The translations under genes and the position numbers were made by a program. This document shows, piece after piece, positions 9,861 to 22,450 of a DNA stretch of 64,000 nt. The stretch comes from Limnephilus marmoratus (taxonomy: Eukaryota > Arthropoda > Insecta > Trichoptera > Limnephilidae). How positions within the stretch are numbered: the stretch's first letter is position 1; every line of letters begins with the position of its first letter. The stretch covers positions 39,837,460-39,901,459 of the forward strand of contig OU862913.1 in assembly GCA_917880885.1 (NCBI GenBank). Direction: 5' to 3'. The notes under the pieces are model-generated. The model was not told the origin of the DNA. It ran no database searches and saw nothing but the letters and a program-made list of their open reading frames with translations.

Positions 9861-11284
9861 ATCCTTCAAAAAGCGTATATGTATGCAGATGCAAAAATCC
9901 TTAAATGTACCAGATTGTTAAAAGTAACAAATTTAATACTCATTGCTCTGTAACTACTTTCATAGTATCTACTTACTTCTTTATACATATATGTAATTGC
10001 TGTGTACCTTTTATTTTATTTTTTTCCTGATAATAACAAACTAATGTAAAAATCCTTAAATGTTTCACATTGTTAACAGTAACAAACTTAATACCCACTG
10101 CTCTGTAACTACTGTGATGAACTCGCCTTAATAATTGTAGGTGGATAATTTGTATGAAGCCACTTTGTAAGAGCGCAAGAATAATCTCTGAAACACAAGT
10201 ATCTACGAGGCTGATTTATGGATCCGCACCGATGACCCCAGCAAAATAGGCGAAAGAAATGCAACATTTCTTACAAAACGGTATCACGTGTGGTCGTTCG
10301 CTTTGGAATATGGTCTAGCTTTTCAAGTACACAGATAATTAATTACTATTTTGAAGTCTTGAAACTGCGACAAAAAACTAGAAAACATGGAACAGCGTCA
10401 GAATTCTCCGAAAGTAGTGATCAAATCTGACAGGCTGGTCGATTAAGTCAAATATATCGCTATGGGATTTAACGAATTTGAAGGATTTTTGGAAAAAGGT
10501 AATAAATTTGAAAAAATCTGAGGAACCATGGACCACACACGGGGGATAAAATTAAGATACAGAAAATCAGGGGAGAGGTTTTTGAAAGGGCAGTGAGGGT
10601 AGATTCGGTCTCGGGGACGGACGGATTTTCAGAGTCGCAGTTATATAGGGAATGATAACAGTAGTTCGGGCGTGTAGACGGGAAATAATTCAATTTTATT
10701 GGCAAGAAAACGCGGATAATCAAATTTTAAATAAAAGCAGAGAGGGAAAGATCGTGCGAGCGTTTGGTTGAGATTTAGAAAGACGGACGTGTTTCAGATT
10801 CGCGGTTGTACGGGGAATAAAACAGTAGTTAGGACGCATAAAACAAAGTCAAAACATCCTGTTTTAATTGACAAAATTGACTTCGGAAAGTTCGCTATTT
10901 TGTGAAAATATTCAGGCGTAAATTTAGAATTCAGTTGTTTTCAATTCAGCAAAAAAATTGCATGAAGAGTTTGTGTTTTGCGAAAGTGCATGTGGTAATT
11001 TAATTGGAATATGGAGCATGGAAAATTTGGTGAGTTTGCTTAAAATTACTTTATTACAATTTGCATTACATATTTAGTGCGGGCCTTGCAGAAAAATATT
11101 CATTCAAGTTCATTGGTTTTCGGAGATGTACTTACAAAAAAAAGGTTATACTATTGGACTTTAAAGTGAGGGACGCGTTTGTTTTCGGTTTGAGTCATAA
11201 ATCCTTTGACACTTCCTTCTATTGTCTCTTCGAGCAATAGCTAAGATTTAATTTTGTGTAACTGGACATTTTGGGCGGAGTCTA
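9861..11284. other. Non-coding stretch with weak internal duplication
   Basis: No supported gene. Two similar blocks lie at about 10610-10715 and 10780-10875 (both hold TTCAGA-TCGC, GGGAAT, AACAGTAGTT), a diverged duplication with a ~170-bp period. The first part is LINE 3' UTR-like. Confidence 0.5.
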
Positions 11285-12415
11285 ACAGAGTGCAATTCAC
11301 TTGCGGTAGAGGTGAAACCTTCAGAAAACTAAACGTCGGGAGAATGACGAATTTAATACGTTAATTGTGGAGTCTATTCATTTTAATATCATTACCAAGT
11401 GCTAAAATTAGTTCCATTTTATTCTACGAAGCACCGCACGAAGAGGAGTTCGATGGGCCACGAAGCACTTCAGAAAGAGGAGACCGATTAAAGTATCTCA
11501 ATCACTCGCAGAATAAATTCTATAGATGTGTTTAGTGTCGCTCGTTTCCGTTTCATCTAGATTCAAATCACAACGGTGTTAAAGAAGTTTCACAAAATAA
11601 TAAATCTTATAGATGTGTTTAGTGTCGCACGTTCCGTTTCATATAGATTCAAATCACGACGGTATTAAAGAAGTTTCACTAGAGTAATAAACTTTATAGA
11701 TGTGTTTAGTGTCGCACGTTCCGTTTCATATAGATTCAAATCACGACGGTGTTAAAGAAGTTTCACTAGAGTAATAAACTTTATAGATGTGTTTAGTGTC
11801 GCACGTTCCGTTTCATATAGATTCAAATCACGACGGTATTAAAGAAGTTTCACAAAAATAATAAATCCTATAGATGCGTTTAGTGTCGCTCGTTTCCGTT
11901 TCATCTAGTTTCAAATCACAACGGTGTTAAAGGAGCTTCCATTTAGAAAACCAGCTGTCAGCATTTTAGAAACAAAAGATTACAGTTATGCAGTTTACAC
12001 GCGGTAGAAGTGAAACCTTCAGAAAACCAAAGGAGGCAAGGGTGGGAAGGCTACGAAGCACCACACAAAGAGGAGACCGACTTAATACTTCATTCTCCGG
12101 CAGAATAAATCCTATGGAGACACGTGTTTTCTCTCCGTTTTGGCGTCGCTCACAGGATAAATCCTCGTTTCCGTTTCATATAGTTTCAAATCACAACGGT
12201 GCAAAAGAAGTTTTCATTTAAAAAACAGCTGTCAGCGTTTTAGGAACCAAAAATTTACAGTTATGCAGTTTACACGCGGTAGAGGGGAAACCTTCAGAAA
12301 ACCAAAGGAGGCAAGGGTGAATAAATCCTATGGAGGTACGTGTTTTCTCTCCGTTTTGGCGTCGTTACTTTTCATTCTATCGAGTTTAAAATAACAACGG
12401 TGCTAAAGAAGTCTT
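11285..12415. repeat. Complex minisatellite array
   Basis: The core (11511-11945) holds five copies of an ~87-bp unit with ATAGATGTGTTTAGTGTCGC, TTCCGTTTCATATAG, ATTCAAATCAC and ACGGT-TTAAAGAAGTTTCA. The third and fourth copies are almost identical. 11950-12415 is a larger higher-order repeat, seen twice, that combines pieces of that unit with a CAGCTGTCAGC, GCAGTTTACACGCGGTAGA, AACCTTCAGAAAACCAAAGG segment. A single diverged copy of that segment is at 11285-11340. Open frames here are by-products. Confidence 0.85.
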
Positions 12416-15404
12416 TTAAGGATGTTTGTTAATTTTAACGGACAAGAGGTAGTTATATATCTTACGATTGCGTTGCGAGACATTACATCAGAAAAACAAA
12501 GCTAGGGGTTTATTTGAATATAATAAATTGCATTACATTAGGAATACTTAGTCTCAAATATACTTTAGAATTTACTCGGTAATTGAAGTTATTTGTTAGG
12601 CAAGGTACGTACTAGGTATATCGGTTTGGAAAAGGGTTGCATTGCATGGCTACTAACAAATTTTATACAATAGAATTATTCCCAATCCCAAAATAAAAAA
12701 ATAAAAACCCCACACCTTTTACCTCAAACTTTAGGAATCTCAAGAAAACTGTTATGTAGGGGCCTACATAAGCTAGCTTTTGACTTCATTGGAAAGCACC
12801 CTTGAAAGTGTACATAGCACTTCACGATTAGGTATATTTTATTCGAAATTCACATTTTAGCTCAAATCTTTAGTATTTGCGATTGAACGAGACCGTCAGC
12901 GCGCTGCTATTATTATTTAGCAAATTTCCTTCTTTCAAATTTAACCGAACGAGTTACGACGCTGGAGCTGGCGATTGCTGGAGCAATTTTGGGTTAAGCT
13001 TCCCTATTCCATGGATGTAGGTTGCACTTTATGCAGTTATGATCAGTGGGCGGAGTGAACGAGATGCCGGTGGGCTACACTATTTCCCAAATGTGGAGGC
13101 GAAGCAAGCGACGATAGGAACTTAGTCCAATTAAATTGGAATCCTTTGTGATGGAGACTTGGAAACCTGTGTCTCTGAACGGCCCTGAAGCAGTTGAGAG
13201 CGAGGCAGGAGCCCTTTCATGATGTCGACGTATATGCTATCACATGTATCGTCATAAAGGCATTGGGGAACGTCTGGAAGGCAGAGGACGTGCGCCCATA
13301 ATCCCCCCCTTCAGCCCCCTTCAGAGGTGTCAGCTGATAAGAGTCGCTGTCGCGGGAGGCCAATTAAATACAGGACGGAGATAACGATCTGGCCGGGCTA
13401 CCTCCGTAATGAAGGAAAAGAAGTGACGAAATTCGCGTTGGCTTCACTACCCTTTGATTACGCTCGTGGGGAGCTACCTTGTCAGCGGAACGAAGAGAAC
13501 AAGACATACGGAGTTGTTTTAGCAATCGATCGGCGGCTCTTTGTCGGAAACCGGATAAATTTTCATAATCTTCCCCAAAATTAGAATTAGGGCATCATCC
13601 AGCATCAGGTTGGGAATGTACTTTGGACAAAAGCGTAGAGGGGGAAAGTAAGGAATGGATGATATAGAACTGGATTCACGCCCCGGTGCCATTCATTCCT
13701 GTACCCAGCACCCTGGAAGCCGAGCTTGACATTCCTTCCCCGAGCTGATATTTGAGATAAGCTTGGGATATCACCTATCGTAGGGCGGAGGTCCGTGAAC
13801 GCTACGTGCTACGTGGAGGCCCACCTCCGTCACGCCTGCTTCCGTCATGCGAGGGGAGGTATTTTCATTCAAATCAAATACCGATGTTCACCGCGGCTGA
13901 AGGCAGACGCATGTTTATAACGTACCTAGGAAAACGTAAGCATAATTTCTACTGGTTCGAGGCGGTGTGCTGGACGGAGAACGGGACTGTTGAGGAGCTG
14001 TGTGACTGCAGAGGCGAGGGCCGATGACATCAAAATCCACCTTTACTAAATTCAAACTTCGCGAGATCAGAGGGGGGAGCGGCTCCACCGACCTCCTGAC
14101 ATTGCCGGTTGTCTAATCCACTTCGGTTTAATGTTCATGATTCAATGCTATAGGAGTGAATGGGACTCTAGTCATTGACATGCTGAAAGACTTCATCATC
14201 ATCATCATCAATTCAGCTTAGAGAATGTCACGACCTAAAACCTCGTGCCACCCACGCATCCCTGGATACTTCCGGACATCGGCTACCACACCATAAATCG
14301 AAGCAGATCCTCACATCAAGCGATATGAGATGGCATTTCATCAAACAACAGTAGCAGTATCACCATTATAATTTAGCGGCGTATTGGTTGAGAACACTCC
14401 CACTATCATCCTTCAAACCAAAAACACACATCAAACCTTTTCCCGACAGGAAGCAAAACATGTCGATTTTACATTCGTCGCTTGCGACCATCAAAATATT
14501 CTCTGGAGGTGTTGGGATTGGAGGCTGACCGGGCGGTTTTAATTGAACCTCACCAAGTCAGTTGCGGAAATGGAGGAGTCCAATCGAAGCAAGACATATT
14601 TTGTTTCATGTCAATCCCTAGTAATCTCCCAAAAATACCTACCAAGACTCAAAACTAACTAACAAACTTCACTTACCACTGTGACTGTAGACTGTAGAAC
14701 TTGTGCATCCCGGGCCTGTTTTGATTGAATTTTGATTGTAAATCCGTACTTAGAGTACAAATCTCAAATTATTTTATATGTTAGCATCCCGAGGATAGCT
14801 GAGGATTCGCCGCGTTTCACTAAAGGTAGGATCTTCCCAATTTTCTGTATAAAGGTATATTCATGTACTAGGTACTGGGGAGGATGACGCGGGTTAATTC
14901 AAAAGAAATAATCATCAACAAACAAGTATAGAACGGACGTTAGTAGGGGAGGAAGTTGCACGAACGGTAGCATTAGTTATTTTCAAGTTAGATAGAGTCA
15001 GTCATTGTAAATCGAACCCTAGTGAATTGTAACACGCCATACCTAAAAGAACAAAGGGTTTACCACAAACAAATTATTAATTAAACTGGATTAACCATAT
15101 CAAACCCTTAAAACAAAAAATAACACAACGTTAGGGGGTTAATTACAAGTTGATTAATTGAGGGCATCTCGCCACGTATCCTTAAAATGTATTACGTAAA
15201 GGGGTGTCGAGGCGCTGCCAAAGGAACGAAGGGGATAGAGGCTTGAGCGACGGAGATACAAGGCTACGAAGGCGAATGCGACATGAGCGACGAACTCTAC
15301 GTAGCAGAGTCTACGAACGATGTAGAAAGAAAGAAGCAATAAAATCACGTTTTTTTTAGAAAAGAAAATTATTTAATTAATCAGAGGGGGGTAAGAGTCC
15401 GTTT
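12416..15404. other. Non-coding stretch, no recognised gene
   Basis: I see no gene I can support. 13000-14100 is less AT-rich and has open frames of 73 and 85 codons on the + strand, without known domains, repeat relatives or splice context. A short (CAT)n run lies at about 14198-14210. Confidence 0.5.
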
Positions 15405-16080
15405 CATTTCACTACATTCATGATAACTACATTCATAGTACCTACTTACTTATTTACATATGTAATTACTGTGTACCTTTCCTTTTTTTTCTCTTTTTCA
15501 TAATAATAACAAACATACGTACTTTTATGATAGTAAAAAATTATAATTAAAAAAAATAAAAAAAATCAATTACAAGAAAATTACCTACTTTTATATTAAT
15601 CGTTAAAAATGTTTTACACCTCTGCAATACCGGTATGCTTCAAGTATATTTGGTATCACATTTTGTGTGATATTGTGACAATAATTATTGAATATAATGT
15701 AGCGTGAGCCCAAATACGAATCCGCTGGTTGAACTCCTTTGTAAACAATTACTCGAATATTAATACCTACTTATGTTAAGCCTACTTATATCTTTCTAGC
15801 TCTGTTTATCATTTTATGTACCATATACTTATGATACTGCATACTTGTTATAATGCTCCTGTACAATTTATTTTATATGTAAAAGCCATCAAGGCGTAAA
15901 TAAACAAACAAATAAAATATTTTTTGATGTTCATACTGTAAGCCGATTCGTCGTAAAGATTAATCAAAATAGTATCTAAATAGGACTTCACGTATATATT
16001 CATCTTAGGCAGCATTGCAACGCATGCCAGGAACTCGCTGGTTTCATCTAAATTTCACAAAACAATTTATTTGCTTTATC
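15405..16080 (+). repeat. LINE 3' UTR relic plus R2-like fragment
   Basis: 15415-15480 shares TACCTACTTACTT and TACATATGTAATTACTGTGTACC with the LINE tail at 9950-10010. 15860-15915 ends with a (AAACAAA)-rich tail typical of LINE 3' ends. 16008-16075 repeats the fragment also seen at 9012-9075. Confidence 0.5.
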
Positions 16081-17253
16081 TCGACCACCATACTAGGTTC
16101 ACGAGCTTCTGGTTTATCAATTGTATAAAATTTATTCACGTCTATTATTAAGGCTGTAAGTGAGTGACTATACAGTACCGAAGCTCGAGCGATTTCATAG
16201 CACCTTAAGGGAATGGTTAAAAGGGCATTACCAGAGAAAACCAGAAATATGTCATTTTCAAATCAGATTTTAGACGTACTGACTCTTTTCCACAAAAAAT
16301 TATAAATAGATTTCGAAAGATTGTTCTTTTATCTAGCATTCGCATGTAATAAATTTTGAGAAATTTTTTTAATTTTTAGTATAATAAGGTTATTCCATAG
16401 GTCGTTGGCAGATTTGTTAAATTTTCAAAAAAGATTTTGTATTATACCACACCCATTTCAAATCATATAGTCATACAGTAAAATAAATCAATACATTATC
16501 TAGCAAACGCATGTTTTAGAATTTTAATTTTAGTTTCAATAAAATCATTAAAAAATATGTACGTACATGTGTTTCTTGACGAAAATTGGTCCATTTGTGT
16601 ATTTATTTGCGCACTTACAAACTAATATATTTCAGATTTTTTTAGCATTCTTATTAAATTTAGACATTATTAAAAAATGACAAATATTAATAATCAAAAA
16701 ATAACTACAAAAAGCACATTATTTTAATAGTTTTATCATCACGCCTTTCAGCATTTTTGGATGAAGGTATAAATTAAAGCTAATTTGAATTGAAATAAAT
16801 TCGATATTGAGTTAAAATTTTAAAAAGCTGGTACGGAGAATAATTAATCTTTCTCATTGTAACCGCCCTGCACGATCGTAAGAACAACTTTCGACGAAAT
16901 GTGGATTTTCGTCCGCTGGCTGGTTAAACGCTCTTAATGAATCACAGATTTGTATATCGTTGCTAGGTCGCTAATCTCTATGTAATGTCTTATTCATATA
17001 TCTGAATTAATCATTTGTAATAAGTCCAATTCATTAGGCAGACATACCCGAAAAATCTAATCTTGAGTTGAGTGTGTAGTTACACGTAAAAGGGTACCTT
17101 GTATCTGGTACAATACTCAGATTACTCATAAACTCCACCAAATCAATTATAATACAGAAAAACTTGTGCTTATGGGTCACTAGTATGGAATTTCAAAATG
17201 TCGTACTAATGTACCAGACCATTATGCTTTCCGGTGTTATTTTATAGAATACT
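16081..17253. other. AT-rich stretch, nothing recognised
   Basis: About 1.2 kb without genes or clear repeats. Confidence 0.6.
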
Positions 17254-18110
17254 AGCTTTTTCCCGCGGCTTCGCTCGCATGGTATTAGGGGATTCCCACT
17301 CCGCCTCCACTCCCCCCATCAACCCCCCTCTCCCACCCCCCCTCCCCCACCTCCCGACACCAGTCCCTCCACCCCTACCCCTCTTCCCTCCAACTTCCCT
17401 CGCCCCACTCCACTTCTTCCATCACCCCCCTCCCCCTCCAACCCACCTCCACCACCTACCCCTCCCCCCTCCACCTTTCCCCACCCTCCTCCACCCCTCC
17501 CATCCCTCCCCCTCTCGCCAACCCTAACCCTCTCCAATCCATCCCCCCCCCCCCACCGCCCACCCCACACCCCCTCCCCCCTCTCGCATTCCACACATTC
17601 TTTCCCGGTACATTCAGTCTTCAAATTGCTCGCGTGCCACCTATTACAATTTTTTATACAAATTTCATAATGGCAGAGCTCAACTCACAATAACGAACAA
17701 AAAAAGAATTATCCAATTTGATGCAGTCGTTCGGGTTTACGCGCGCATACATATAATTCTGTGATTCATTTTTAGAAATGGTTATTAAGTACGACGCCAA
17801 AATTTTAGAGTGAATTGCCTATTTAAAAAAAAAAAAAACATCGTTTCCAATGCGACAAATGGTTTATTGGTTTCTGACGTTTGTAATAAATCGATTTTGT
17901 TAGCGACAGAAAACGTATGATAAATAATTTCATAACGCCATAGATTATTCATAATGCTAGAGCTTTCCAATATATAGCCTATAATAATCGCAAATGATGT
18001 AGCTTTCTATTAGTGAAAGAATTTTTAAAATCCATTCAGTAGTTTTTGTGTGAAAGAGTAACAAACATACATCCATACAAACTTTCACCTTTATAATATT
18101 ATATTATTAC
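17254..18110 (+). repeat. Retroposon family R2, longest copy
   Basis: Starts ACTAGCTTTTTCCCGCGGCTTCGC, followed by a ~330-bp almost pure C/T core (17290-17590). Then come CGTGCCACCTATTACA, TTTTTATACAAATTTCATAATG and the end AACTTTCACCTTTATAATATTA. The start and end resemble a non-autonomous element common in lepidopteran introns (from memory, unnamed). A fragment may be inserted at 17790-17960. It has no coding capacity. Confidence 0.7.
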
Positions 18111-18640
18111 TAGCTGATCCGGCGAACTTCGTACCACCTCAGAATCAAAAACTGTTGTCAATTTATTAGCTGAATTGATCTAAATTGTTTCTCCCTGTGT
18201 ATACCATACCTTGATCTAAATTGTTTCTCCCTGCGTATCCTTTCCCCTCTCGCGTTCCCTCTCCCTCTCCCCACTCCACTTCTGCCCTTCCCCCGTCCCG
18301 CTAACCCCCCTTCCTGAGTTCCTTTTCCCCATCCCCCTCCCCCCTCCCCCGGTTCACAGTTCAATTTTATACCCCTTTCAATATTGCTGCAGTTCTTTCA
18401 AAATAGGAGAATTAGTTCCATACAAAATGTATGGGGAAAATAATTTTCTTCGGAGTGGAACACCCTTTACTTTTAGGGGTATGAAAAATAGATGTTGGTC
18501 GATTCTCAGACCTACCAGATAAGCACACAAAATTTCATCAAAATTGGTCCAGCCGTTTCGGAGGAATATGGTAACAAACACCGTGACACGAGAATTTTAT
18601 ATATTAGATAGATATTATATTATAATAAGGATAGGATAGG
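18111..18640 (+). repeat. Retroposon family R2, second adjacent copy
   Basis: Directly follows the preceding copy. It starts ACTAGCTGATCCGGCGAACTTCGT and repeats an internal GATCTAAATTGTTTCTCCCTG block (18176 and 18212), followed by a C/T-rich core (18240-18350). It ends near ATATTAGATAGATATTATATT. Confidence 0.6.
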
Positions 18641-18892
18641 ATTTAATATTTAAAACATAGAACGTGTAAATTAACTTTTATTTATGGCGAGCTATTGAAA
18701 TGTGATTTCCTCATTATCTCAAAACTTAGTATTTGGAGATGTCTGATTAATCAACTGGACGATGAATGTATTAAACAGTAAAGGATTTACAGTAAGTACC
18801 TACCCAATGGCAAATATAAGCCAGCCAAGTTCAGTAGAAACTTCATTTTTGAACCAAGCCGAGATTTGTATAACCTTTTCATGAATCAGAAA
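18641..18892. other. Short non-coding spacer
   Basis: Nothing recognised between the R2 copies and the hAT element. Confidence 0.5.
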
Positions 18893-19943
18893 ATCAGTAG
18901 CAGGGCCGGATCTACGAAATCTGGCGCCCTGTGCAGTAGGTACCGATGGCGCCCCCCCCCCCTGCATTTTTATTTGAATTAAAAATTCGTTCACCCCAAT
19001 TTTTTATTTCTTTTATTTAATAATTATTTTTTTTACACTAATTTATCAAATAAAATCAAGACATATAAAGGGTGTAACTTTTCCAAGTGACCTGGCGGTA
19101 GCTCTCACACTCGTTTTTTTTAAAGAGAGGATCGCCAGGAGCCCTATACTCTCTGAATCTATTGGGTAAACATAAATTATGGTGCTATTTTAATTATTTT
19201 AGGAAAAACTCTTTGCAAGTTATGCTTTAAAATAATACAACGAATTGTTTGTTTGTGCCCGTACCATGATTTAAAATATAGGTTACGAGACAATGCTGGT
19301 GGTTTCGCTGAACTAGGTTCATTATACATTCTTGAGATTTACTGCGTTTATGTACCTATATACCCAACGCGAATATTAGACAAAGCAAATACAAATACGT
19401 TCTCATGGCAACGTACAACACAAAAATAGCATCTACTAGCTTCTGACAGGCAGTCCCGACGAGAGACAGTGAGCAGTGATAATAAGAATATAACCTCAAA
19501 TTTGTACCTTGCATTTCCCCTGTGTTGAGCGAACAAACACTAAACACTGACGTATGGTATCAACGGCTTACGAACAAAAATACCGCGCTGTGATTGGTTA
19601 TTGAATTTGGATCGCACCTATTCGTCGTAAAACACGGTAAAAGATATATGGAAAAATAGATCTTACGTTTAAACTAAATATATGGAATTTGTAAAAAAAT
19701 TCTGTAACTGACTATAAATTCGTAAGCCGTTGATACCAACCAGATGCGTGCGCATTCTGTTTCTTTGGAAAGTGTTGCTAGAGCGTAATAATTATTTCGT
19801 ACTATGGGTAATTTTTAAACGATTCAGGGAATATTATAACTAAATTTTAATATAATATTTATTTTCTCACGGCGCCCCTTCGGAGTTGGCGCCAGGTTTT
19901 TGCACGTTTTTGAACGTATGGCAGATCCGGCGCTGATCAGTAG
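18893..19943. mobile_element. hAT-type non-autonomous DNA transposon with 8-bp TSD
   Basis: The element is 18901-19935, flanked by the perfect 8-bp duplication ATCAGTAG (18893-18900 and 19936-19943). The terminal inverted repeats are imperfect: left CAGGGCCGGATCTAC, right (reverse complement) CAGCGCCGGATCTGC, each followed by a CTGGCGCC block. An 8-bp duplication with CAG..CCGG ends indicates the hAT superfamily. No transposase is encoded in its 1035 bp, so it depends on a partner in trans. Confidence 0.9.
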
Positions 19944-19979
19944 CATAACTCTCTAACGGTGAGCTCTAGCGCCATGAAA

Positions 19980-20835
19980 TTTGCACCGTTTTGGTATAAT
20001 ATTTAAAATTGTAATTAAAATACCCCGTGATTTATCACGGGTCTGCACAAGGTATTAAAAATACTAATTTTGTTAATGCCGCTGGCTGTAACTACGTTCA
20101 ATGAACCCTAGAACTTTTGAATTTAAGTTTCGTTTTCAAAATTGGAACTACTTGTGGAAAAATTCAAACGTGCGATTTAGTAGGTACACTAGGTACCTAC
20201 CTATAATATAAAATTGAAAATAGGCATTAATAGCCCGTAATTTTTTACGGGAAATTTGGTTTTATTACAAATTGGACCTGAAATTGAAAAAACCGAACTC
20301 AAAAGCAAAAAGCCTCTGGTAACCAACCTACAATGCGATATTTTTACATTGGAATTATAATATCCCGTGATTTTCATTGGTCTGCGCTGAGTTTAAAATT
20401 CTAATATCGGTTATTCATCTGCCTGTAAACCCGTTTCAATGAACTCTAGAGCTGTTGCTTCGAATTTAAATATCATTTTCAAAATTTTAATATTGGAATT
20501 ATAATATCTCTGGATTTTTTAGGGGTCTGCGCTAGGCATTAAAAATAAATGTTTCGGTTGTGTCTCTGTCTGTAACTCTGGTTCAATAAACTCTAGAACT
20601 TTTGCTTTGAATTTAAGTTTCATTTTCAAAATCGAAACTCAGCGTTGGAAAAATTCAAACATGAGGGTATGTACCCGTAACATAATATTTAAATTGTAAT
20701 TACTATATCCCGTGATTTTTCACGGGTCACGGAGCCTCTTCTGTAACTCCAGTTCAATGAATTACAGAACTTACCCTGTTAATTTAAACTTAATTTTTAA
20801 GTCTTCGTAGAATCAAGTACCCGTCCATAAAATAG
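19980..20835. repeat. Degenerate tandem repeat carrying hairpins
   Basis: Four to five diverged units of about 145-200 bp. Each has a palindrome of the type CCCGTGA-TTTTCACGGG (about 20024, 20228, 20362, 20506, 20707), then GGTCTGCGC, GTAACTC-GTTCAATGAACTCTAGAAC and TTTGAATTTAAGTTTCATTTTCAAAAT. The hairpin stems are better preserved than the spacers. Confidence 0.75.
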
Positions 20836-20836
20836 A

Positions 20837-21262
20837 TATCATATAAGGCTCTGCAACCGGGCCCGAAAAGAAGAAGATGGAGAGATACGAAATTACGAAT
20901 ATTAGAGGAGAGCGCTAACATTTACAGCGACACAATCGATGCGAAAATGTTTAATAAAACACGACTCGTTTAAAATTTAGCAAAAATCTCGCAGGCATTA
21001 TCTTAAACAGCATTTAAAGAAACACTGTGAATTTTTTCATACATAAAACTACTTGTAAAATAACTGAAACAAACGTGTTTATAATAATTGAAGCATACTT
21101 TGCGTTTTTTTTCTGTCGAGGGATTTTTATATAATTTGCGTTTCGGCGCGGGCAAAGTCTAGATATTATCTAAGAATAACATATATTTTGTTGAGAGCTT
21201 TAAAACTTACCGTGTTTAAGGGAAATATGTAATAAATCGGTACAAATCCGGGTTGCGGGCTA
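20837..21262 (+). repeat. Repeat R3 (inverted partner of 38296-38722)
   Basis: About 425 bp from GGCTCTGCAACCGG to AATCGGTACAAATC. The reverse complement lies at 38296-38722 with only scattered changes. It includes GAGAGCGCTAACATTTACAGCGACA, AACAAACGTGTTTATAATAATT and TTTCGGCGCGGGCAAAG. No coding capacity; family identity unknown. Confidence 0.8.
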
Positions 21263-22298
21263 TTAGATTTGTTTGCCAATTTCAAAATTGGTACTGATTT
21301 GTCTGGAATTCAGACTATATACTGTATTATATTTAGCCATCCCAATTTCTTTCTCAAACAGTGTTGGCCGGTAACAGTTTTACCAAAATACCCAAAAAAA
21401 TGTTATCAGTTGTTATTTCGTTTATGAATGGAGCACGCAAAAACTAATATTTTTGATGTCCTTATCACACTGACCTCCTGTTATTGCCACTGACCTGCCA
21501 ACAATGATTTGATAAACAGATAGCATGGTGTTAATTATTGTTTAATGCTGACCGCTGCTGGCCTCACTCACGCAAAACCGTCTTACTCGCCCACCGATTG
21601 AGCACCCCGCCGTAGTAAGGCCGTTAACCCTTTGGATGCGGAGTTTTTTAAAAACTCCTGTAATAAAATATCGAGATAATGGCTCGAAAAAAAATTATAA
21701 AATATTATATTCAAGAAATGTAAAATTAGCTGCATAAAATGCATGGTTACTTTTCAATAAAATAAACCACGAATATCTATTATTTTACAGATAAGCGTAA
21801 TACAGTTGCGTGGTTGAAATAAATGCCCACCTGGCAGAAAACCGCCTCTAGAATATAAGTATTATGTATTTTTTATTTATTTCTGACACTTTCATGCATC
21901 GATGCATCTCTAGAACATTTAAAAAAATCACACATTTAATAGATGCTTTATTGAATATTATATGACCTATTTTTGCATTGATTTTGTTTTTGTCATCATG
22001 CCATATTTTGCAGGTTTTTATTTCATTTCTTTATTGCGTGTATACTCAGCACATTAAAATTTAAAATGTATGTAGGTACAATGTCATTAAAATTAATTTA
22101 AAAAGAAAAAGGACCTACTAACGATTCTTGAAGAACACTTATAGTGTTTTCCATTGGTTGCGATAATGACTACACAAGTTTTTATGCATTTTCTTCCTTA
22201 GAAGTAGTATCCTCTTCATTAATAATTTTTGAGCGACGCCTTCTGAAAGACCAATGGTGTCAATGGACCAGGAAGGCTGAAATACTGAACTGCTTTTC
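21263..22298. other. Non-coding stretch, possible transposon ends
   Basis: No gene. A CAGTGTTGGCCGGTAAC motif (21359) resembles hAT ends, and TTAACCCTTTGGATGCGGAG (21624-21643) resembles a piggyBac end, but matching other ends were not found. Confidence 0.4.
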
Positions 22299-22450
22299 AT
22301 ATGATACGTTTTAAGATTTTTCACGGCCAAAAGCATTTTCGTTATTTGTTTTTGGGGTGTTATGTCGTGTTGCGCTACCTCCTTCTTTAGCCAAAGTTTC
22401 GGACCTCGTTTCAGTGTCCATCATCAGGGCAGATCCGGCAGATACGGTAG
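22299..22450 (+). repeat. Fold-back family FB1, single arm
   Basis: GATTTTTCACGGCCAAAAGC, GGGGTGTTATGTCGTGTTGCG, CTACCTCCTTCTTTAGCCAAAG and CCATCATCAGGGCAGAT match one arm of the long inverted repeat at 27069-27288 and the smaller one at 25600-25745. Here only one arm is present. Confidence 0.75.

Noticed and set aside
13327..14027. Two + strand open frames (85 and 73 codons) in a less AT-rich stretch
   Set aside because: No recognisable domain, no repeat relatives, no clear splice or promoter context.
17234..17624. Proline-rich (+) and glycine-rich (-) open frames
   Set aside because: Produced by the pyrimidine-rich core of retroposon R2; not protein-coding.
18893..19943. Possible gene from minus-strand frames of 62-63 codons around 19350-19547
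   Set aside because: They are inside a hAT non-autonomous element and overlap each other; no transposase motif.
21624..21643. TTAA followed by CCCTTTGGATGCGGAG, like a piggyBac end
   Set aside because: No matching inverted end and second TTAA found downstream; listed only as a possible remnant.
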